A DNA stretch of 64,000 nt, taken from positions 13,782,001 to 13,846,000 of the forward strand of contig NC_092312.1 of NCBI RefSeq assembly GCF_036785885.1, in the 5' to 3' direction. Every line of letters starts with the position of its first letter. Positions within the stretch are counted from its first letter, which is position 1. The translations under genes and the position numbers were made by a program. The notes under the pieces were generated by a model. That model searched no databases. It was given only the letters and a program-made list of their open reading frames with translations, and had not been told where the DNA came from. This DNA is from Coffea arabica. Its lineage: Eukaryota; Streptophyta; Magnoliopsida; Gentianales; Rubiaceae. Positions 33,168 to 43,728 of the stretch are shown piece after piece.

Positions 33168-36100
33168 ATGGCTTCGCATCAGAAGAAAGAATCCATTGCT
33201 TTACTCTCCATATACGGCGACGAAGATGACGAGGAAATGGAAGAAGCTGAAGCCGAAGCAGAAATCGAAGCCAAAACCGAAGAAGAAGCTGAACAACAAC
33301 CATTTCAGATACTTCAAGTGGAACAAGAACGAGAAGAAGAGTTTTCCGTAACAGAAAACCACAGCACCATTGTCATACGAGAGAGTACTAGTACTACAAT
33401 TGTAGCTTCGGATTTAGTAGTAGAAGAAGAAGAGCGGCATGAGCAGCAACAGCGAGTAGGAGAAGATAATGTTACCCCTGGCAGGGGGGTATTTGGGGGT
33501 TTAGGAGGGTCAGCATCCGCCACGCCGCAGGGTTCAGCTTCTTCACCTGGGCGGCGAAGGAAGGAGAGGATAACGATTGTGGATTACGGGCATGATGAGG
33601 CCGCGATGTCTCCTGAGCCAGAGGTATTGATCAGTATGTAAAGGCACAAGAATGTATGTGTCTACGTTGTTTTATCTTTTCTTGTTTGGTGTTGTTTGTC
33701 TGTTCGGTTTTTCTGATTGGTCGTTGTTACTTTTATTTGTTTGAGTTGTAGGAAGGGGAGATAATGGTGGGTCGAAATTCGATGGAAGTGGAGGGTGCCG
33801 CAATGGTTAATGGTATGAATTTTGGTTTGCCGTTTGATCAATTCAATTTGCAGTTGTCATTTGATTATTGTGTTGTTTATGCTGTTGTAGGTGTCATGCT
33901 GTCTGAGATTATTGTTAGGTAGAGGGATTTAAAGTATCTAATGGGTTAATTTAGTGCTTGTGGAAACTATCCAGTTGCTAGTTAAAAAGATGTGCTTAAT
34001 CAATTACTCCGAGGCTTTTTAGATATCCTGTTAGATCATACCATGGGACCATTTACTTGGTTTTCTCATTCAGTGTGACCTGTTGTTGATGTGCAATATT
34101 CAAAACGTAAGTTAAGTCGAAAAAATGTCATTATTTTTTTTCTTTTATATTATAGTTATATTGTTATGTCACCAGGAGACAAGTACTAGGTTTCTTTATT
34201 TAGTTTGACCTGTTGTTGACTGGTATAATGTTGAAAATGTACCCGATTTACTTAATGTAACTGATACACTAAAGATATTTAAATGTTGTACGTGTTTATC
34301 TACTGTTGTTCTTAGTCCTGTGACTGTTCTATATCCATTCTAGTACATAAGGTTGGGTCGAACATGCGGGGGTTGTGTAAAAAGGTGGTTGTTGGGGATC
34401 CTGCGTAAGAAATGAACTGACCTTAACCGGAGTTCGACGCTGTGAGGTAGTGATAATGATGGGGAAAGAAAAATGTATACCGGATTAGTAATGAGGGAAT
34501 ATTCTGATACCATAAATGTGGGGTACCGTGGTTATTCATAGACAAGATAGGACACTAATAATAAGTTGAATGTGGCCAGCATAACCTTGCACTTGCCTGG
34601 CTGGCACTGCTATTAAGCAGTGCATCTCAGTTGTCCCGCTTCTGAATAGTCCCATAAATATGGTAATTTTCCTGAACACGTGATTTACCAAAATCAGCAG
34701 ATGGGCTTCCCGTATTGTTCTTCCGGAGCTTTGCAACAACTCTTTCTAAGATTTGTATTCGGCCTTTGCTGAAGTTCCCAAGCTTTTGCAAATTCTCATA
34801 GTTCACAGCCTTTATTTATTTATTTATTTTTACCTTTTCCTTAATGGCTTCTTTATCCCATACTGAACTTGTAATGTCTTGTCATAATGACATTTGCAAC
34901 TGTAGCTTTCCTTCTCGCTTCTCTAGGCTTTCCTTGTGAGTTTCCAGATAAGCAATTGTGCCAAAGTAACCGCCGTTTTGATTTTTCATTTCAATTTTAA
35001 ATTTTAAAAACTTTGAGTTTCCCCGCCCTTCTCTAGGGTTATGCCTTTATATATTCCCCTCAAGCTTCATTCACCAATTTCACCTTTGTTTTGCATCTTC
35101 TTAGTGTTCCAAGCATTCTTAGACTTGTGTACTGGAAATTTCAGAATTCATTATTCAGCCCATTCTTGGTCTTACAGTTTCCTTCAAAGCATCCATAACA
35201 TTCAGCTGCTTTTTCTGCGAATGTTCCCTCTGTCCAAGCCTTAGGCTAACAAGGATATGGAATGTAGTTCTATTGTAGTTGGGTGTACAAGATCCAAGTT
35301 AGAGTTGTGATTTTCCTTGCAATTTTCTTACTGACCCATGTGCTTGTACTAATTTAAGTCTGCGGGTTGATTGGGACAAAATTTATTTTTAGCATAATCA
35401 GTCGCTGGAGAGTTGATAGCAGCTGTTGTTGTGTGCTGTTTACTTCATGGACTGTGGTATTCTCTGTTATATGCCTCTAAACTTTCATATAGCAGTTTAT
35501 TGTGCTGGACTGTAAATTATTTTTCTTTTATTTGTTGATTTTTAAATGGACAAGCATTATCCTTCGGGAATGTAACTGGAACATTGGATATAAAATATGA
35601 CTCATACCAGGAGAAAAGAAACACCGTGCCTCTTTCAACAGCTTTTGAGTACTACGGATAATTTATCCTTTTCTATTTTCCTTTTTTTTTTCTTTTTCTT
35701 TACACCTTATATTTTTCGAATTGCGTGGGTATACTCCTTACAGTTAGAAATATATCGATCAATTTGATTAAAATATAGTCTTGAAAAGTGGATTGAAACC
35801 TGTTTTGGTTGAATGGTCTGTTTTGTAGTGCAAAGTAAATTTTTTATGCAACCATGCTTTTTTTTCGTTTTCGTTTTTTAACTACTTTTGTGAATGTCCA
35901 TTTACATATGAGAAGAAGCATATTGAAGTGTCAAAGCAAAGCTTAAGGTTTCATAGCTTGTTAGTTTTCCTGATCCATTTTTTTACTTATTCAGGTAACT
36001 TTCAAGTGAAGACAGTCCAGGTGTTGACACCTGGTGACCGAGCGACTCCTCCCCAAGTATCTGATCCAAATGATCAGGCAGAGATGGCTACGAGCAACCC

Positions 36101-39100
36101 TGCTGTAGTTGGATCAGAATCAGCCGAGGCTGCGGATGCAGATGTGGTTCCTTCAAAGGAGGCGGAAGATATTGATCTATTAAATAATTTTTTACCACCG
36201 CCACCGGAGGCTAAGTGCTCAGATGAACTGCAAGTAAGTTTGGTCACGTTAATTGATTCAAGTTTTTATGTGATTTTAAATGGAAGACTACATTTATTGT
36301 TCCCTTTAATACATAGTAAGTTTGCCAAATTAACATCCTTAAGTGTAGTGTGTATATCCTTGTCTTCATGTCCATCCTTTCTTTTCTCCTGCAGGAGAAG
36401 ATAAGTAAATTTCTTCGATTGAAGAAGATTAAAAGCTATAATGCAGAAGTGCGCAACAGAAAAGAATATCGGAACCCTGACTTCTTACGGCATGCCATGA
36501 TATATCTTGACATTGATGAGATTGGATCTTGTTTTAGCAAGGATGTCTTTGATCCCCATGGATATAATCAAAGTGACTTTTATGATGAAATAGGTAACTG
36601 TAGCACTCATTAAATCTTTACTTTTTGATTTGTCCCTTTTGCCAATGACCTGCATCATCAAGTGTAATTGCTGTGACTTCATGCTAAAACTATCACGTAG
36701 TACTCATTAAATCTTTACTTTTTGATTTGTCCCTTTTTCCAATGACCTGCATCATCAAATGTAATTGCTGTGACATCATGCTAAAACTATCAGATGTGAT
36801 TATTTCTCGACAATGCACGATATTTTAAGGAAGGTTTTGCTTACAAACAATTGGAATTAGTAAACTGCTTTGATATTAGGCCTTTTTTTTTTTTTTTCAT
36901 TTTTTTAGCAAACAGCAATTAGTATGTTTAGGCTGTCTTTGGTTTTCTATGGATGGTCATGATGTGGATTTTTGAGAACTTACAAATTTCTGCGTCAATA
37001 AATTTAGGAATGAACAGCCTTGTGGTTTGGGAGTGTAGAATACAGAGAGATGCAAAAGGAATGGTCTTATGGGATGAGAAAGTGGGACACTAAACTTCCT
37101 GTATGATAGAAAGGCTGTGATAAAAAAGACGAGGGTTCTACTCATTTGGGCTCTACATACAGTTGTGTAATATTGTCTTTCTGAGAGTAGAGAAGCATGG
37201 TATTAAAAGATGAAAATGCCCTTTTTAAGGCTTCCTTGTGTGTGGAGTAAAATGTGATGGACTTTAAGATAAGAATACCTCTCCTTATCTGCTTCTTATC
37301 AAATAGTGGCTTATGATGATATCCCAAAAGATATGAGGATCCTTTTTTCCACCTTCTGCTCCCTTGGTACCAATGTAACTTACATATGCTAGTAAACTAG
37401 AACTGACAATGGTGCTAATCTACTTGTGATTGTATTCATGAAATTAAAACAATTATCTATGCGAATTTTTATTGTGTCCTTAGGAGATTTTATTTAATTA
37501 CAAGTACAGAAAATCAGAAAATATCCTGGTCAAAGTGGTACTAGATTTGTCAAAAGTTATCCACAGTTAGTGAATTTTGTGGTCTTGTAAGCAGTTTATT
37601 GGCTTACGAAGCTTCTACTCTTTGTGCCTAATCTGATGTAGTCTCAAACTGTTTAATAGTCTAATATGCGTTCTTTACCAGTATTTTAATCTATAGCATA
37701 TATGGAAGGGGGTTGGAATTCTGGCATCAACTTCAGGGTGGGAATAAAAATTGTGTCATCCTATTGGTTTAAGCTTGGTTTTTTCTGGCATGGTTCGCAG
37801 AACAGAATTGGGGACATGTATCTGTGTTTTTCATCTCTTTGCCAGTTCCTTTTCTCTTTTCACACTGTTCTGAACCTTAAAGTAATTCAATTTGCAGGAA
37901 TCTGAAATTAGCCCTCATGATTTTTTTTTACCGCCTTTCAAGCAGACTGTTATTCCTTCACTTTGGTTCATTAGCTTTCATTCCTCCTATCATGGTTCAG
38001 CCTCAGAAACAGAATATACAGCTTCTAGTATTCACTTTCATTCATTAGCTTTTATTGTCCTAGTATGCTGGTTTCACCAATAGTTTGTCCATGTGCAGAG
38101 CTTGATATGAGGCGAGAAATGGAGAGGAAGGAGCAAGAAAGAAAGAGAAGCCCAAAAATAGATTTTTTGTCTGCAGGCACACAACCAGGAGCAGTTCCAA
38201 CTCCCAAAATCAATTTGCCAATTCCAGGTCCCAAAACCACCTTGACATCTGGTTGCTCGAGTTTTTGGTCATTGAAAATTGTGTTGTCTTGTCTATAGAT
38301 ATGGATATTCTTGGAAACCATTTCTAATTATTTTTCTATATTTGATAGTTGCACCTGGAACTGGATTGAATACAGTAACTGCTGCGGTGGACACTTTAGC
38401 TCGGGATGGCCGACAGAACAAGAAATCCAAGTGGGATAAGGTTTCCATCTACTTATGTAGTAATATAAAAGATTTCTAGTAAAGATGTGAATTACCCTTC
38501 AATTAATCAGTTAGCTTACTTGATTTCAGGTGGATGGTGATAGATTTAATCTTGTGCCGACTGTTGGGCAGGATGCTGTGTCTGCTGTTGCAACACATGC
38601 TAGTTTTCTGTCCGCTGCTAATGCTGGTACTGGATATTCTGCCTACGCGTAAGTTCTTTATGCATATTCAAATCTCATTTTCACTCGTCTCCGTCTTAAC
38701 TCTATTATTTTTTGTTTGCAGTCCTGCACATCCATTACCTCTTCCAACTTTCCTTGTCTGATGGTCTTGAGTATTCTATGGTTGACCTAGCAGTGCCTTG
38801 ATGCTCTATGGTTACTATTGAAATATTTATTTAGGGTTGTAAGATTATGCTCTTGCTTTTTCTAAACAGGTCTAATGTGTAGATATAATTTAATAATGAT
38901 CACATGATCTGACTGTATTACTTAGTTCTTGTTATATATATATATATATATTTTTTTTTTTGAAAGTGTAAGTGGGAGGTCTTGAACCCGGGACCTCTCA
39001 CTTACACTCCCTCCTCCCGCACCACCCAACCCATCCCTCCCCCCCCCTCCCCTGCCCCGCCCCCTTCCGGGTTATATATTCTTACATACCTCATTTCAGA

Positions 39101-40075
39101 CATCTCCTAATTTTAATTAGTAGATTAGCTTTTGTTTTGTTCTAACTACACTTCGGAAATTGTGAATGGAATACATCTCATCTTAGCAGGTGAAGTACTT
39201 AGAAAAGAAGAGGATGCTGTGTAAGACCCATTTTGGGTTCCTTTTTTGGATCTTTTCCAGCTTTTTCTATTGATTAATGGTCATTGAGTTGCATAGATCA
39301 ATCATAACCTTGCATTCAGGACTATGTTAGTAACTTCTAAATTAATCGTAGTACAGTTTCTTCTTTTTATACCTATCTTTGTTTGTTTTCTTCTTTTTTC
39401 CCTTTTTTGGGGGGGAAGGGGGGGGGGGGGTTTGGGTTTGGAATGGTGGTAGGGTGGGTTATGTGATGTTGACTGAATGTTTAAATTGGATTTAGATATG
39501 TGAAAATTGTGTGTATGAAAATATTAACATCTGTTATCTATCGAAGTTCTGTTACAATGGATCTAATTGTAGAGCGGGCAAGATAAAGTGATCAAGTTTG
39601 GTATTGGCAAATCGTTGGGCTTTAAGTAATATTCATGTTAATAGATATGCTGTGCGAGTCTCAGATCAAATAGTGGTATTGGAGAAGCATCTTTCTTTGG
39701 TGCTGCTACCTGAAAATTTTAGAACATGAAGTGTAGACAGGACAAATTGTGAATTGAGAGAACATAAAGTGCTGCAATATGTTATGTGGATTACAGCATA
39801 GCTAGAGACATGTATGGGAGGCAGGTCATGTTTATTTCCTATATGCTCTTCTTAGAGATTCAACTCTTTTTCATGCTGTAAAACTTGAATGAATATTTGT
39901 TGGCCTTTCTTTTATGTCTTGAATAAGACTTCTATTGTGGTATTTCACCTGTCCCCTGAAAGTTCCTTACTCCACTGATTGCAGCCAACAAAGACGACGG
40001 GAGGCAGAAGATAAACGTTCAAGTGATAAGAAATCTGACAGATCTAGTGACAAGAAATCAGATAGAAGGACTTGA
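33168..40075 (+). CDS. HCNGP-like / SAP30-binding-protein family nuclear regulator
   Basis: Eight exons (33168-33623, 33752-33812, 35995-36233, 36395-36593, 38099-38227, 38349-38440, 38530-38648, 39985-40075) join in frame to give 461 residues; all introns are GT-AG. The N-terminus is highly acidic (GDEDDEEMEEAEAEAEIEA), then GRRRKERITIVDYGHDE. The conserved HCNGP domain spans about residues 236-320: PPPEAKCSDELQEKISKFL, NRKEYRNPDFLRHAMIYLDI and FDPHGYNQSDFYDEIE. It is followed by DMRREMERKEQERKR and a basic, serine-rich tail, DKRSSDKKSDRSSDKKSDRR. Members of this family are nuclear and linked to transcription and splicing; the human member binds the SAP30 co-repressor. The plant function is not well defined. 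Introns 2, 4 and 7 are long and carry repeats. Start chosen as the first ATG with an acidic N-terminus typical of the family. Confidence 0.94.
36601..36793. repeat. 97-bp tandem duplication in intron 4 of the HCNGP gene
   Basis: A unit beginning tag(c/t)actcattaaatctttac occurs at 36601 and again at 36698, with only a handful of substitutions. The first copy starts seven bases after the 5' splice site of intron 4. Confidence 0.88.
38940..39070 (-). mobile_element. SINE-like insertion with Pol III B-box-type sequence
   Basis: On the minus strand the segment contains GGTCCCGGGTTCAAGACC, matching a tRNA-type B box (GGTTCAAGACC), and ends in an A run followed by TA repeats. The B box lies in the loop of a 17-bp inverted repeat, agtgtaagtg(g/a)gaggtc (38966-39008). 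The 9-mer gttatatat occurs at 38931-38939 and 39071-39079 and may be the target duplication. The 5' part is unusually C-rich on the plus strand and I cannot make out a clear A box. It lies in intron 7 of the HCNGP gene, antisense to it. Confidence 0.55.
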
Positions 40076-41692
40076 TTAGTTCAGCTTGCACAGTTGACAA
40101 GGAAGCTATCAGCCTGTGAGATCCATCAAGATGAAGATAGAATGTGGCTCCACCACATTTCTAGGCTGTATTTGTTTCTAGATCTTACCAATTTGTATAT
40201 GAATGAATATAGGGAGAGCCGGTTTTCATGTCAGCCTTGCTAAATCGGAAATTTTGATGGGAACGGTTGTCTGCAAAGCTTGCTCCGTTCTTGCAGCAAA
40301 TTGAGTGTAACTAAATTTTGATGGAAGCTGCTGTATTATAGAAATCCTGGTTGCTCTATCATGCCTACTTTTTCCCTATTTTGTTGGTTTTTCTGTTTTT
40401 CAGTTCTTTGCTTGCTCCCCCTATTAAGGTTGCCATGTTAATGCTGCCAAAGATGTTCCCTTTCATAAATCACAGTGAAGAAAAAAGGGTTACAGTATTG
40501 TTTTATTCTTTTTGCCTTTCTGTTTGTTGGCAACTGGGATACCTTCCAGTCAGTCAAAACCATCATTTGGTGCGCACGTACTCGACGACGGCAAGATTTA
40601 CATCAGCCGAAAGGAAAAGCTTTGCATGAAAAGTAAATGGCAAACAGCACTGACCCATGAAACTTGGCCCCAGCCACGTTAGTTAGTACAACGAGGTGGT
40701 AGAAAGAAAGGTTCCTCCCTCCTTGCCTGCTAACACAGGATCTACCCAAACTTTTTTGCTAGGTCAAGGTTATCCTTAGCTAGAACTCCACATCATATTC
40801 ATATTAAATTATTAATCCCATTTCGTGGAGTAATTTTCGGGTAGTCAACAGGAACATGCTTTATATTACAGGTCAATTCATCTTTCTTTTTTTTTGTTTA
40901 TCTTTATTTTTAAGTTCAAGAGAGGCTTAAAACCTTGCAAGGAAAAAGGAGATGGTTTAAGAGTCGAATTAGTCATTTCATTCACCTGCTTAATATTTTT
41001 GCTGATTTAAAACTTTAGATATTTTCTTAATAAGATTATCATGATTGAATTTGTAATCATTTCTTCATTCTTTCGTTGATCCTCATGATTGAATTTGCAA
41101 TTATTTCGTTATTTAATCTACTTCATTTGATGGAGAATCAAATTAAATTGGAGTCTGATTCTTCAGCCATTTGTCTTCGAATCCTCCAACCACATCTTAT
41201 GCTTGACCATCTCACAGGTGGGTTGCATATATCTTCCTTTTTCATTTTTGGTGTCAAAAGAAGAAAAGTACATGTATGTAATACAAACTTTTTTGCTTTC
41301 TTTGAAAGAGGAAGAAGATACTTGCATATGCTGCACAAGATCTTGTTTTCAATATGACTTTTGGCTGTCTTCTATCCTATTCCTATGAATGTTGGTTGGC
41401 CACAGGATTGTACAGGGTGATAAATGCCATGTTATTTCGCTTTTTGTTCAGATAAAAAGTGACTATTCAAGCTACAAAATAGGAGAGCTCATTTATCGAT
41501 GCCGGTCTTCTTTTTTTGGCATAAAAAATAGAGAGACGTTGGAGATGGATTTGTACGCCGCTCTCCCAAATCACATGTTCAAGCCTAGTCAGTAGAGAGT
41601 TGGACACGCACATTTTATACCAAAATACACCAAAATGTAAAAGAAAAGGTTGCAATGAATTTGCTTCTTTTCTTATTTTTTTTAAGTGAGAA
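40076..41692. other. 3' flank of the HCNGP gene and intergenic sequence
   Basis: The first few hundred bases are probably the 3' untranslated region of the HCNGP gene. No further gene is recognised. The frames between 41076 and 41655 are short and match nothing known. Confidence 0.45.
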
Positions 41693-41697
41693 GATTT

Positions 41698-42207
41698 TGT
41701 TAGGAAATTGGCTTAATTTCTTTTAGGTAGATTTCTTATTTTGTGTGGAAGTAACTAGTTTCCTAATTGGTTTTAGTTACTTGAAGTAGTAGCCAAGAAA
41801 TTCTATTTAGTTTAGAAAATAGTATTGGTTTCCAATTGTTATTTGGTTTTTTGGCAGTAATGTTCCCTATAAATAGATGGGTTGACATACCACACAAGTA
41901 GACACGAGTGACGCACAAGGGACACAAGAGGCATCATGTAGCCTTATACATGAGGTGTGAGAGAGGGTTCTTGGGAGATGAGAGATGATATACAAGGGTT
42001 GGGTTTGGGTTCAAGTTGTATTCTTGTATAGGGTTTTCTCTCATAATAAAGAACATGTTTCTCTCCGTGGATGTAGGCTCAATGGTGGAGGCGAACCACG
42101 TTAAATATTGTGTGTCATTTATCTTTCATGCTTGTGGCTTGTTTCTCATTAAATTGTTGTGCACTTGATGTCTCAATAGTTGTTTATTCCGCGCCTGAAT
42201 CCCAACA
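41698..42207 (+). mobile_element. Solo LTR (LTR retrotransposon)
   Basis: The 510-bp sequence begins TGTTAGGAAATTGG and ends CCCAACA, so it has TG...CA ends with a TGTT/AACA inverted repeat. It is flanked by a perfect 5-bp target duplication, gattt, at 41693-41697 and 42208-42212. Inside are a TATA box (ctataaataga, near 41867) and a polyadenylation-type AATAAAG near 42046, in the order expected of an LTR on the plus strand. There is no internal domain on either side, so it arose by LTR-LTR recombination. The style of the U5 end resembles Copia elements; the superfamily is inferred. Confidence 0.9.
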
Positions 42208-42212
42208 GATTT

Positions 42213-43728
42213 GAATACTTACAACCCTTCTTACTTTATCATTCAAAACAACCCTTCTGTGGTTCTTTTCCTCCTCAATGTCCATATCGAAGGTTGGCTA
42301 AGAGTAGAGCTGTATAATTTGGGAGCCAGGGAAGTTTCATAGATTCTTGGAAGATGATGGACTCTATATATTGATTTTAGTAATGTATTTAGTTTTTTTT
42401 TTTAAATTTCTGTTTATTTATATGTTTGTTGGATGGGGATTCATTTGATTTAGAAAAAAACAAGAGTAGTGTCATTGCGTGAAACTGCCAAACATGCTCG
42501 CAAGTTTTTGTAGTGTTGACAGTAATTGAAACAGGAGATGCTGACATGACTTTGGTCTTGGACCCACAAGTTTTTTAGCTGATTATTGGATTTGATAGAT
42601 CAAATATGCACTCTCCCAAAATTAAACAAAAACCACCAAATGGAAACAAAACCAATAGAAGTCATTGCATGAGAAATTAGATTCAACTATTTGTACTTTC
42701 TCACGATAGGGAAAACTAAAACAAGATGAAGGGTTGACTATTTAGTGAAAAATTGAACCAATAGTTGTTATGGAGGTCATTGGAAGAATATTCACCAATG
42801 CATAAGATAAAAAACCGATTGCCTTTTTGGAGAAAAAGGAAAGCATATATCCCATTTCTTTCTTCTTTCTCTACTTTTAAGGTAAGAAAAAGGGGGGAAA
42901 AGATGCAAAAAAAGGTGCAAGCCTCTTATTTTAATGGGAAAGAATAAACATTCTTTCTTATACTACTTAATTTTATTTTTATTTAATTAACTACTTTTTA
43001 CTCCCCATAATACTCATTGCAAGTCTCAAGATTTCATTAAAGTAAGTTTCAATATAAAAGTAGTTAAAAAAAAAAAAGATTCAATTAGCACCAAGAAAAG
43101 AAAAATATAAATATAAACATAAATATAAATGTTTAAGTACACAGTTCCCACCAGATTCACTAACGGTAACATGAATTTGGCAGTTTCTTGGAGGGCAACT
43201 TGGGAAAACAACAAAAAGGTTAACGGAACACTCGCAATCAGGAAAAGGCCACACAGAGTGAAGGTGAGGCAGACAAAGAAAACACACACACTAGACTACA
43301 ACACTACCACAATAAAACTACCAATCCAATTCTTTGAAGTGGGCTACAACTGCTTTCCTCCTTTTCCCTCTTTCCACAATTTTCAACCTGTATAAATTAG
43401 CAGATACATTCATCATCTTGACTTCATCATTCATCAACTTTTTTTTTTGCCGCTTTTTCGTTTCACTATCTTTAATAGTTTTCAGCTTTTTTTTTTTTTT
43501 TTTTTGTTTGCCTTTTCGCTTTTTATCTCATTCATTCTTTTACTCAAGTCCCATTTGGCTATTGGACAGAAGAAACTAGACCCTTAATTACTTATTATCG
43601 AAGTTTTCTTGAGTTGTATCTATCTCTTGATTCCTTTGCTAAGGTCCCATTTCGATTTTGAGCAAAAGAAAAGGTGTTTACTACTAGTTCTTAAGCTGGT
43701 GAAGTGAAGTTTTTTGATTTTGGTTGTA
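42213..43728 (+). promoter_or_regulatory. Upstream region of the NAT transporter gene
   Basis: A TATA box, TATAAATT, lies at 43391-43398, which puts transcription start near 43425 and gives a leader of about 300 nt containing T runs (43440-43448, 43488-43505). The solo LTR ends about 1.2 kb upstream of the TATA box. No gene is recognised between 42213 and 43390. Confidence 0.5.

Noticed and set aside
33118-33523. Minus-strand frames opposite HCNGP exon 1
   Set aside because: They are shadows of the acidic, codon-biased first exon.
34536-34739. Minus-strand frame inside HCNGP intron 2 as a nested gene
   Set aside because: It is only 67 codons with no recognisable motif; more likely intron sequence.
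41170-41190. tRNA-like 'tcttcgaatcctcc' as a T arm
   Set aside because: No acceptor stem or anticodon arm can be drawn around it.
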